A DNA stretch of 5,354 bases from Acholeplasmataceae bacterium (GTDB taxonomy: Bacteria > Bacillota_I > Bacilli_A > ML615J-28 > CAG-698): contig DUUA01000038.1 of assembly GCA_012841765.1 (NCBI GenBank), positions 1 through 5,354 on the forward strand, read 5' to 3'. A program made the translations under genes and the position numbers. Under the pieces are notes generated by a model, which made no database searches, had not been told where the DNA came from, and was given only the letters and a program-made list of their open reading frames with translations. Positions 1 through 5,277 of this stretch are shown piece by piece (positions within the stretch are counted from its first letter, which is position 1; every line of letters begins with the position of its first letter).

Positions 1-740
1 AAAAATGGCTAGAGGGTAAAAAACGTATATTGGATATACTTAACTCTCCTAATGAAATTGAGGAAAGAAAAAAAGTTCCTTCTGAGCAAGAATTCAATTT
101 TGAAAATGGATACTATGCTTGGGTAACGGCGGTATTCGTTGATATTAGAAATTCTACACAGTTGTTTTCTGATAATAAAAAAACTACAACTGCTAAAGTC
201 ATCAGGTCATTTATGTCAGAAGTTGTTGAGATATTAAGAGACGATCCCAATATACGCGAAATCGGTATTAGAGGCGATTGTGTTTATGCGATTTATACAA
301 CAAGTACAAAAAATGAAGATTTAATAATTGCACGTAAGGCATTCTGTGTTAACACATTTATGAAAATGTTCAATAAACTGTTAGAAGATAAAAATATTTC
401 TTCACTTAAAGTGGGCATTGGCGTTTCAACAGCTAAAGAACTTGTAGTTAAAACAGGTAGAAAAGGATCTGGGATTAATAATCTAGTTTGGATAGGAAAA
501 GCAGTTTCATATGCGAGTAAGTTTTCAAATATTGCAAATAAAAACCAAAGTAAAGTTATAATATTTTCGGATAATTTTTACAATAGTATGATTTCGGGAC
601 TTAAGGAAGCCAACAAAAACAAAAATGTTGAATCCTGGTTTACAAAAAAAACTGATAATAAATTAGGAGATTATTATTTGTGTAATGTAATAAACTCTGA
701 TTTTAACAGTTGGATAGAAAGAGGGATGAAAAATGAATGA
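1..740 (+). CDS. pycC: Pycsar pyrimidine nucleotide cyclase, PycC-like (5' partial)
   Basis: Class III nucleotide cyclase domain. The reading frame (codons from base 3) is open to the window edge and encodes KWLEGKKRILDILN before the TTG at 30, which looks like PycC N-terminal sequence. The true start is therefore probably upstream and the TTG is not convincing. Numbering from that TTG: FVDIRNST supplies metal-binding Asp38, IRGDCVY supplies Asp83, and GIGVS (129-133), RKGSGINNLVWIGKAV (144-159) and a short C-terminal tail follow in the usual PycC order. Members of this family make cCMP or cUMP on phage infection; which one cannot be told here. The positions normally Asn and Arg in class III cyclases (GxxVNxAxR) read Ser160 and Lys164. 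The gene overlaps the effector gene by 8 bp. The family call is from recognised motifs and gene order, not from a search. Confidence 0.88.
   Translation, partial: KWLEGKKRILDILNSPNEIEERKKVPSEQEFNFENGYYAWVTAVFVDIRNSTQLFSDNKKTTTAKVIRSFMSEVVEILRDDPNIREIGIRGDCVYAIYTTSTKNEDLIIARKAFCVNTFMKMFNKLLEDKNISSLKVGIGVSTAKELVVKTGRKGSGINNLVWIGKAVSYASKFSNIANKNQSKVIIFSDNFYNSMISGLKEANKNKNVESWFTKKTDNKLGDYYLCNVINSDFNSWIERGMKNE
717..725 (+). promoter_or_regulatory. Ribosome binding site for the Pycsar effector gene
   Basis: GAAAGAGGG lies 7 bp before the ATG at 733, inside the end of the cyclase gene. With the 8-bp gene overlap it suggests translational coupling of cyclase and effector. Confidence 0.7.
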
Positions 741-1239
741 TAATAGTGAGAGTTTAAAAGAACATAAAAAGTTATCATTAGAACTTGTTTTGAATCAAAT
801 TGCATCATTTGATAATAAAGCATCAATTATTGTATCCATACTTGGAATTGTATTTGCATTATCATTTACAGTTATTGAGGTCATTTCAAGTAAATCAGAT
901 CAAATTAAACCATATATATTTAGTTCATTTATATTCTTTTTAATTTTTGTTATAGCAGCTTTGACTTTTTCTGTTTTAGTTTTGTTTCCTAGAAACAGAA
1001 AAGGCAATCTAGATAATAAATCATTAACGTATTATAAGGACTTAAAAGATATTACGAGTGATGAATATATAAGATTGTTCAAAGATAACGGTGATTGCGG
1101 AATAAGCATTGAACAGATTAATCAAAATGCAAGAATTTGTTCATTCAAACACTCAATGCTAAAAATATCAATTATGCTAATGATTCCGATGGTACTATTT
1201 TTTCTACTAACAAGTATTTTAGTTATTTGGTTTCAATAA
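733..1239 (+). CDS. pycTM: Pycsar membrane effector, PycTM-like
   Basis: A 168-residue membrane protein. A charged, probably helical N-terminus (1-28) contains the FDNKAS motif (26-31), which corresponds to the D-x-K-A signature of the Pycsar effector family. Predicted membrane helices lie at about 30-52, 60-85 and 143-166. A cytosolic linker (about 86-140) carries FPRNRKGN just after helix 2 and an SIEQINQNARI segment (125-135) before helix 3. In characterised Pycsar systems this effector responds to cCMP or cUMP made by its partner cyclase and disrupts the inner membrane, causing growth arrest or death of the infected cell. The length, topology and 8-bp overlap with the cyclase gene fit this role. 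The ATG start is supported by a good ribosome binding site. The cyclic-nucleotide site cannot be located from sequence alone. Confidence 0.87.
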   Translation: MNDNSESLKEHKKLSLELVLNQIASFDNKASIIVSILGIVFALSFTVIEVISSKSDQIKPYIFSSFIFFLIFVIAALTFSVLVLFPRNRKGNLDNKSLTYYKDLKDITSDEYIRLFKDNGDCGISIEQINQNARICSFKHSMLKISIMLMIPMVLFFLLTSILVIWFQ

Positions 1240-1257
1240 ATTTAATAAAATCAATTT

Positions 1258-1629
1258 ATGACGTATTTATTGACTAAATGTTATACTTATGAGAGTAGGT
1301 ATTATACGTTATTTGGAAACGAAGTTTTATCACTAATGATTACTCATGGGTTAAGTTATATTATTCCTTTAAGTAATTATTTCATTATCTACTTTTATTA
1401 TTTTATATCATTCATGCTTATTTATTTAATCATAGGCTATAGAATTAGACAAACAGATGAGGTTTTAATTGTAGATGAAGTTGTAGATAGCGGTATCAAT
1501 AAAATTGTAGGTTTAACTCTAATAAATACAAATGATAAACTAATATACTATAAAGTAAACTCGAAATATAAGTTCAAAAAAACTATTGAAGATTGGATAA
1601 GAACCAAGTCTATCAAAAAAACGGGGTAA
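1258..1629 (+). CDS. Hypothetical small membrane protein downstream of Pycsar
   Basis: A 123-residue ORF beginning 18 bp after the effector gene; I do not recognise its family. It has a tyrosine-rich N-terminus, one long hydrophobic segment at about 33-60 (IIPLSNYFIIYFYYFISFML and on), the motif RQTDEVLIVDEVVDSGINK, and a basic C-terminus ending SIKKTG. The probable topology is a membrane anchor with a cytosolic tail of about 60 residues. Two in-frame stops lie just upstream (1243-1248), so the ATG at 1258 is the first possible start, but no ribosome binding site precedes it; the ATG at 1336 is an alternative. It could be an accessory Pycsar gene, an unrelated gene, or a fragment, since decayed DNA follows immediately. 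Confidence 0.45.
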   Translation: MTYLLTKCYTYESRYYTLFGNEVLSLMITHGLSYIIPLSNYFIIYFYYFISFMLIYLIIGYRIRQTDEVLIVDEVVDSGINKIVGLTLINTNDKLIYYKVNSKYKFKKTIEDWIRTKSIKKTG

Positions 1630-1631
1630 TA

Positions 1632-1661
1632 TTTGTATCATGAAAATACTTATGATACGAA
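1632..1661. repeat. Inverted repeat (AT-rich hairpin)
   Basis: GTATCAT (1635-1641) and ATGATAC (1652-1658) are perfect inverted copies around a 10-base loop. Three more pairs, one of them G-T, extend the stem outward. It lies just after the small membrane ORF, but no T-run follows on either strand, so I do not call it a terminator. Confidence 0.35.
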
Positions 1662-1892
1662 AAAACTTAAACCTAAGAACTTTTACTGATTCTAAAAAGT
1701 TACAAGTTTATAATAACAAACTGGAAAATGTTCACGTTGTCTCGCTATGAATAAATCTACTAAAGATAAATTTTGAAAATTTGAGGAAATTGAAGGAGTT
1801 ATATTGTTCAATGGCACGAACGCGGTAAACCCGGATTATCTAATTGCATAATGTTATGTAGAAAATGCAATAGAGAAAAAGGCGGTCGCTAG
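1640..1892 (+). pseudogene. Decayed HNH endonuclease C-terminal domain
   Basis: This apparently empty stretch encodes pieces of one HNH domain in three successive frames. About 1667-1720 gives LNLRTFTDSKKLQVYNNK. About 1720-1796 gives TGKCSRC, then a tract ending KFEEIEG. About 1800-1892 gives IVQWHERGKPGLSNCIMLCR then KCNREKGGR and a stop. Joined, they match the order of HNH domains at the ends of DUF262/GmrSD-type and related restriction proteins: CxxC, the EGDH position, an NCxxLC segment, CNxxK. Two one-base losses explain the frame changes, one in the A-run near 1718-1720 and one at the Asp codon near 1797. There is also an in-frame TGA at 1774-1776 (probably a former TGG), and the catalytic His codon reads TAT. 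No matching N-terminal part is visible upstream. The family is from recognised motifs; the exact parent is unknown. Confidence 0.75.
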
Positions 1893-1900
1893 ATTATACG

Positions 1901-2581
1901 TTGTTAAAAACACATAAATATAAGAAAAATTGGAATGTATGTACTTTCCTATGCATTGCTCTTGCTATTGGTGCAGTTATTGGATTAGTAATACGAAAAA
2001 CAAAAATTGCGCAAAAGAATGATGTTGTTGAAACTAATTATTTTCTAAATGAAATAGTACCAGTTCACGATAACAATTACGAATTAATTAACAACAAAAT
2101 TAAAAATTATAATTCCGTAACTATAAAGGATAAAAAAGGAAACGAAAAGGTAGAAGAAGGATATTTTATATGTGTTAATATTTCTATATCTCAAAATGAG
2201 AGTAGTCAATTAAAGAGTCATAAAATTGATAAAGATGATTTTAAAATAAAAGATCATACTGGAGTATATATCCCATTAAATGATATTATGGGGGCTGTTG
2301 GTTGGGACGCGATAGATGTTCACTTTGATAATGCTGATGGTGGACATGTTATGAGTTCTACAAAATTTAAAACAACAACCTTATACGAAGATTATAACTA
2401 TATAGATTTTTATTTGATGCCTGGAATTGAACATACATTTAATCTATATTTTAAAACAACAAAATTTATTGACGTAAGTAAAGAACTAATTGTATTGGAA
2501 GTAGATTTTTATAATTTTTCTAATGGTTATAGACAAGGGACAGATATAATACTATTTAGTAGACCAGAAAACCTTAAATAG
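1901..2581 (+). CDS. Membrane-anchored protein with DUF4352-like domain
   Basis: A 226-residue protein with a short basic N-terminus (KTHKYKK), one membrane helix at about 12-31 and then a soluble region, probably outside the cell. The soluble part resembles the immunoglobulin-like DUF4352 fold of Firmicute surface proteins: a GYFICVNISIS strand (77-87), then DDFKIKDHTGVYIPL (102-116), then MPGIEHTFNLYF (163-174) and a hydrophobic strand near 187-196. No catalytic motif is seen and the role is unknown. The only start is TTG at 1901, with a stop upstream at 1871-1873 and no ribosome binding site at normal distance (AGGCGG is about 15 bp away). The start is therefore doubtful, and loss of the original 5' end next to the HNH remnant is possible. 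The domain assignment is tentative. Confidence 0.7.
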   Translation: MLKTHKYKKNWNVCTFLCIALAIGAVIGLVIRKTKIAQKNDVVETNYFLNEIVPVHDNNYELINNKIKNYNSVTIKDKKGNEKVEEGYFICVNISISQNESSQLKSHKIDKDDFKIKDHTGVYIPLNDIMGAVGWDAIDVHFDNADGGHVMSSTKFKTTTLYEDYNYIDFYLMPGIEHTFNLYFKTTKFIDVSKELIVLEVDFYNFSNGYRQGTDIILFSRPENLK

Positions 2582-2604
2582 ATACAAATTAGGTGATTTT
2601 GTAT
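2582..2604 (+). terminator. Weak AT-rich inverted repeat after the DUF4352-like gene
   Basis: ATACAAA (2582-2588) pairs perfectly with TTTGTAT (2598-2604) directly after the stop codon. The stem is all weak pairs but one and no T-run follows, so a terminator role is doubtful. Confidence 0.25.
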
Positions 2605-2684
2605 ATTATGTACATATTCGTTAATGGTTGCAGTATACAGGAATATAATGAAATATTATAAATATTGAATTTAATCATGAGTTA

Positions 2685-2771
2685 GGGTACGAAATTTTCC
2701 GATAACGGTACGAACTTTTTTGAAGGGGTACGAAATTGTATCAAAATAGTCGCTCTAACACATATTGAATG
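2685..2771. repeat. GGTACGAA repeat array with conserved tail, copy 1
   Basis: TACGAA cores, each preceded by GG, begin at 2688, 2709 and 2729 (spacing 21 and 20 bp). They are followed by a tail containing TTGTATCAAAAT, GCTCTAACA and CATATTGAATG. The segment from about 2707 to 2771 matches copy 2 (about 5132-5195) with few differences, in the same orientation. Compared with copy 2, one base is lost before the last unit and one gained just after its core. Direct repeats of about two helical turns ending in CTAACA resemble the transposase-binding repeats at transposon ends of the IS21, Tn7 or Mu type, whose tips are commonly TG and CA. That origin is inferred; no transposase gene is present in the window. 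Confidence 0.75.
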
Positions 2772-2953
2772 TGGGGCAATCCGCAATATATTTATTGTAC
2801 TTGTTGATTTAAAAAGTTCATTTACTGCCAAAACAAATATTACGTCAAAACCGTAATCCTCTATTAAAGTTTGTAGATGGCATAATTATAATTTATTCAT
2901 ATTTTATAGATAATAAAGATAAAGATTTATAACAAGCTGAGTGTGTATATCTA

Positions 2954-2959
2954 TATAAT
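2954..2959 (+). promoter_or_regulatory. Possible -10 box for the HD-nuclease operon
   Basis: A perfect TATAAT lies 80 bp before the GTG start of the HD gene, the first gene of the three-gene operon. No good -35 hexamer is seen at 16-18 bp upstream (AACAAG at 17 bp), so this remains a candidate only. Confidence 0.35.
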
Positions 2960-3021
2960 GTGACAATAGAAGCCAACATGCGAACTGACAAACAGATAGA
3001 CTTTTAAATTAAGTATAAAAA

Positions 3022-3031
3022 AAAGAAAGGA
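3022..3031 (+). promoter_or_regulatory. Ribosome binding site for the HD hydrolase gene
   Basis: AAAGAAAGGA lies 8 bp before GTG at 3040. An in-frame stop at 3016-3018 excludes an upstream start, so this site decides the GTG start. Confidence 0.75.
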
Positions 3032-3039
3032 ATTTAATA

Positions 3040-3468
3040 GTGATTTATTCAAAGAAAATACGAAATGCTTATATTATATGTTTTAATGCACATAAAGATG
3101 ATTATGATAAAGCAGGGTATCCTTATGTGTTTCATCCTTTCTTTTTAGCAAGTCAAATGGATGACGAAGACTCAACTATTGTTGCACTTTTACACGATGT
3201 TATTGAAGATCATGGAGATAAATATGATTTAAATTTCTTGATGAAAGAAGGAATGGGAGAGAAAATTTGTCGTGCAATTGATTTATTGACACATAAAAAA
3301 GGTGAACCTTATATGGATTACATCAAAGGAATCAAAGTCAATCCTATTGCAAGAAAAGTAAAGATTGCTGATTTGAAGCATAATAGTGATATTCAAAGAT
3401 TAGATGAACAGCATCACCCTAAATATGAGTTGTATCAAGAAGCACTAGAATATTTAGAAAGTGACTAA
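3040..3468 (+). CDS. Small HD-domain hydrolase, (p)ppGpp hydrolase (SpoT/MESH1)-like
   Basis: A 142-residue single-domain protein with the HD-superfamily metal site: His32 in VFHPFFLA, His52-Asp53 in ALLHDVIED, and Asp111 in KIADLKHN. The Glu56-Asp57 pair after the HD and the KxADLxHN segment are typical of the hydrolase domain of RelA/SpoT enzymes and of stand-alone small alarmone hydrolases (MESH1-like). Those enzymes remove pyrophosphate from (p)ppGpp or act on related nucleotides. No synthetase, TGS or ACT domain is attached. It is the first gene of a tight operon, its end overlapping the next gene by 8 bp if the GTG at 3461 is used. Linkage to a nuclease suggests a nucleotide-signalling or immunity role rather than housekeeping stringent response; that is inference. 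The substrate could also be another nucleotide. Confidence 0.85.
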   Translation: MIYSKKIRNAYIICFNAHKDDYDKAGYPYVFHPFFLASQMDDEDSTIVALLHDVIEDHGDKYDLNFLMKEGMGEKICRAIDLLTHKKGEPYMDYIKGIKVNPIARKVKIADLKHNSDIQRLDEQHHPKYELYQEALEYLESD

Positions 3469-3772
3469 TATAAAAATGGAAAAGCAATCATTTATAAAGT
3501 ATTATGTAGTCAATGATTTTGGTTTATATTGTTCTTTGAATTTTGTAGCATTTCATTATATACCAAATGAAAATGGTAAATGGGTAAAATGTGATTATAC
3601 AAGATGCATTTCTGATTATCTTTATGGATTTGATGAGTCAGAGCCAATGGGATCACCTTATAGATTTTGGAATAATTCTATTAGTAGTCAAATTCAAGAA
3701 ATAAGTGAGGATGAAGTTATAAAAAGAATTGGTAAAAAAGCTGTAATTGAATCTTTTTCATTATTTAAATAA
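3461..3772 (+). CDS. Hypothetical protein, middle gene of the HD-nuclease operon
   Basis: A 103-residue (GTG start) or 98-residue (ATG at 3476) protein; I do not recognise its family. It is soluble, with no signal peptide or membrane segment. Visible features are an aromatic N-terminal half (KYYVVNDFGLYCSLNFVAFH), two Cys in KWVKCDYTRCISDYLYG, a DESEPMGSPYRFWNN segment and an acidic helix before the end (EISEDEVIKRIGKK). The GTG start overlaps the HD gene by 8 bp (GTGACTAA), the ATG lies 7 bp after its stop; neither has a clear ribosome binding site, so translation is probably coupled to the HD gene. It ends 13 bp before the nuclease gene, and its stop codon adjoins that gene's ribosome binding site. 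It may be a partner or regulator of one of its neighbours. Confidence 0.8.
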   Translation: MTNIKMEKQSFIKYYVVNDFGLYCSLNFVAFHYIPNENGKWVKCDYTRCISDYLYGFDESEPMGSPYRFWNNSISSQIQEISEDEVIKRIGKKAVIESFSLFK

Positions 3773-3777
3773 GGGGG
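3771..3777 (+). promoter_or_regulatory. Strong ribosome binding site setting the nuclease start at 3786
   Basis: AAGGGGG overlaps the stop codon of the preceding gene and lies 8 bp before the ATG at 3786. It favours that ATG over the upstream in-frame TTG at 3747, which has no such site and lies inside the previous gene. Confidence 0.85.
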
Positions 3778-3785
3778 TTAAATCG

Positions 3786-5009
3786 ATGAAATCATTTATA
3801 ATTAATAGAATGTATGCGGGTGAATATTTAACAAGAGGAATTGGTGGAGGAGAAGTAATTAACTTACTACATTCTGATGACAAAGTAAATTATTGCTTTA
3901 TTAATCCATCAGGAATGGTTAATTCTAAATATGATGATACTGTTAGTGCTGTAATTCATACAAGGTTATATGAGGCAGGTTGCTTTGAAGTTTTAGGCAT
4001 CAGTTTGATTGAGCCACAAGGACAATTAATCCATCCTAAAGGAAAGCCCTCAAAAGAAAAAGCACTTTCGGGAGCTAAGCAACTAAAAGAATACGCAAGT
4101 GCTCATCCAATAAACTTTGGAGGTGTGCCTTATATAAAAGATACTGATATCTGGCCAAGTGTTACCTTTGTATCCAGTAAATTATTGCGTCCTAAATGTC
4201 AAATATATATTATTGATTCTTCATATGATAAGGAAATAAGCAGGCAACTTACAGTTTATAGATTGGTTGATAAGCGTTTTGCAAAACAATCGCTACATAT
4301 GTATGTTGATGATAAAAAAAATCCACAATCATATCAAAACATTTCTGAAATGATTAAAAATAAAGAATTATGGTTTGAGAAAATAGTAAATATTAATGAA
4401 AGTTCAAAGCATAATTACAATCATTTTAATTTCTTGGCATTAATCAATAAGGAAGATGATGAATTATCTTTTTCAAATATGTTTAACTACTTCTTTAGCA
4501 ATTATAGCGATTTATTTCGCTCTTTTACAAAAGAGATTTTAGATATTGATGTTAGTGATAATTATGAAATAAAAAGAGAATTTCATAATATTGATTTATG
4601 GATTGAAGATGAAAAAAATGTTATTATCATTGAAAATAAGATTAAATCGGGAATTAATGGAGTATCAGTTCGGCATGATTTTAGCGAAGATGGGCTTATT
4701 CAATCTCAATTATCAAAATATCATACATTTGCTGTTAATTATTCAAAAGAAAAAAACATGGAAGTTGACTTTTTTATATTCGTACCAAACTATAATAAGT
4801 TAGATTTGTCTGCTTACAGCGGAAGTAGATATTATAGAGTAATAAGATATAAAGAAATTTATAATTTTTTAATAAGAAAAAGCATAAGCAATTCATATTA
4901 CATTGATTTTTGCAATGCCTTATACAAGCATACAAAAGATATACCTGTTGACTATAGTGAAATTGTAATGAATTACCTAATTAAACAAATTCAAAAACAC
5001 AAAAAATGA
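3786..5009 (+). CDS. PD-(D/E)XK nuclease family protein with unidentified N-terminal domain
   Basis: A 407-residue protein. The C-terminal half carries a PD-(D/E)XK nuclease core of the PDDEXK_4-like kind: Glu226 in EDDELSFSNMF (first helix), Asp270 in FHNIDLWIED, Glu283-Asn-Lys285 in VIIIENKI, and Gln308 with Tyr312 in IQSQLSKYHTF. A full set of expected catalytic positions (D, then E-x-K 13 residues later) is present, so it is probably active on DNA or RNA. The first 200 residues form a separate domain I cannot name, with GGGEVINLLHSDDKVNYCFI (20-39) and INPSG near the start and a CFEVLGISL strand (66-74); it may be a sensor or specificity domain. The gene ends the HD operon, 13 bp after the previous gene, and is followed by an intrinsic terminator. 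Such nucleases beside nucleotide-handling genes are common in defence loci; the function here is inferred. Confidence 0.85.
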   Translation: MKSFIINRMYAGEYLTRGIGGGEVINLLHSDDKVNYCFINPSGMVNSKYDDTVSAVIHTRLYEAGCFEVLGISLIEPQGQLIHPKGKPSKEKALSGAKQLKEYASAHPINFGGVPYIKDTDIWPSVTFVSSKLLRPKCQIYIIDSSYDKEISRQLTVYRLVDKRFAKQSLHMYVDDKKNPQSYQNISEMIKNKELWFEKIVNINESSKHNYNHFNFLALINKEDDELSFSNMFNYFFSNYSDLFRSFTKEILDIDVSDNYEIKREFHNIDLWIEDEKNVIIIENKIKSGINGVSVRHDFSEDGLIQSQLSKYHTFAVNYSKEKNMEVDFFIFVPNYNKLDLSAYSGSRYYRVIRYKEIYNFLIRKSISNSYYIDFCNALYKHTKDIPVDYSEIVMNYLIKQIQKHKK

Positions 5010-5049
5010 TGATTTTTTATGCGATTATTTGATGCCGTTTATTCTTTTG

Positions 5050-5076
5050 AGGAGATACGTTAAGTATCTCCTTTTT
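5050..5076 (+). terminator. Intrinsic terminator of the HD-nuclease operon
   Basis: GGAGATAC (5051-5058) and GTATCTCC (5064-5071) form a perfect 8-bp stem with a 5-base loop (GTTAA), followed at once by TTTTT. It lies about 40 bp after the nuclease stop and just before repeat copy 2. Confidence 0.9.
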
Positions 5077-5086
5077 CTATGCGATG

Positions 5087-5195
5087 GGGGTACGAACTTT
5101 TTTAGTAGGGGTACGAAAAAATAGTGGAGGGGTACGAACTTTTTTGATAGGGGTACGAATTGTATCAAAATGGTTGCCCTAACACATATTGAATG
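5087..5195. repeat. 21-bp GGTACGAA repeat array with conserved tail, copy 2
   Basis: Four GGGGTACGAA units begin with TACGAA at 5091, 5112, 5133 and 5154, a spacing of exactly 21 bp each. The sequence after the core varies: CTTTTTTAGTA, AAAAATAGTGGA, CTTTTTTGATA, then TTGTATCAAAA. A tail with GCCCTAACA (5176-5184) and CATATTGAATG (5185-5195) follows, shared with copy 1 in direct orientation. The strict two-helical-turn spacing implies protein binding on one face of the DNA, as at transposon ends with several transposase sites or in iterons. No inverted partner (TGTTAG followed by TTCGTACC units) is seen in the window. Confidence 0.85.
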
Positions 5196-5198
5196 CAT

Positions 5199-5226
5199 AG
5201 GTTTGATACAATGTCAGACCTTTTTT
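5199..5226 (+). terminator. Intrinsic terminator after repeat copy 2
   Basis: AGGTTTGA (5199-5206) pairs with TCAGACCT (5214-5221), 8 pairs including one G-T, around a 7-base loop, and a run of six T follows. It lies just past the repeat tail. Confidence 0.7.
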
Positions 5227-5232
5227 ATTTGT

Positions 5233-5269
5233 TGGCGGAAAGGGATAAAACTCCTATCCGCCAGTTTTT
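5233..5269 (+). terminator. Second intrinsic terminator
   Basis: TGGCGGA (5233-5239) and TCCGCCA (5257-5263) form a perfect GC-rich 7-bp stem with a 17-base loop that may pair further, followed by GTTTTT. Confidence 0.75.
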
Positions 5270-5277
5270 ATAGGATC

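Larger units (their letters stand above)
2772..3039. other. Intergenic region upstream of the HD-nuclease operon
   Basis: No convincing gene. The minus strand is open from 2885 to about 2682 without a credible start and runs into repeat copy 1; I do not call it. The 3' part holds a possible promoter and the ribosome binding site for the HD gene. Confidence 0.5.

Noticed and set aside
5..19. ATG at 5 as a gene start
   Set aside because: It is in another frame and meets TAA after four codons.
30..32. TTG as the start of the cyclase gene
   Set aside because: The frame stays open to the window edge and the upstream residues look like genuine PycC N-terminal sequence; no ribosome binding site sits at the right distance.
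1652..1665. Extra TACGAAAAAA match resembling a repeat unit
   Set aside because: It lacks the GGGG before the core, stands alone, and is explained by the hairpin arm and A-rich remnant coding sequence.
1843..1871. Inverted repeat ATTGCAT / ATGCAAT
   Set aside because: It falls on the paired Asn-Cys and Cys-Asn codons of the HNH remnant, with a 15-base loop and no T-run; probably coincidental.
2682..2885. Minus-strand open frame of about 67 codons
   Set aside because: It has no ATG or ribosome binding site, ends in the repeat array, and the frame is not kept between the two repeat copies; the peptide is not recognised.
3747..3785. TTG at 3747 as the start of the nuclease gene
   Set aside because: It lies inside the preceding gene without a ribosome binding site, whereas ATG 3786 follows AAGGGGG by 8 bp.
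4591..4803. 70-residue ORF inside the nuclease gene
   Set aside because: It lies wholly within the well-supported PD-(D/E)XK gene in another frame, in its catalytic region, with low-complexity Leu/Ile/Lys content and no ribosome binding site.
5087..5159. CRISPR array
   Set aside because: The 21-bp period leaves only about 11 bp between conserved 10-bp cores, too short for repeat-spacer structure, and there are no cas genes.
5024..5198. Minus-strand ORF through repeat copy 2 and the operon terminator
   Set aside because: It consists mainly of translated 21-bp repeats and a terminator hairpin; it is most likely open only because 21 is divisible by three.
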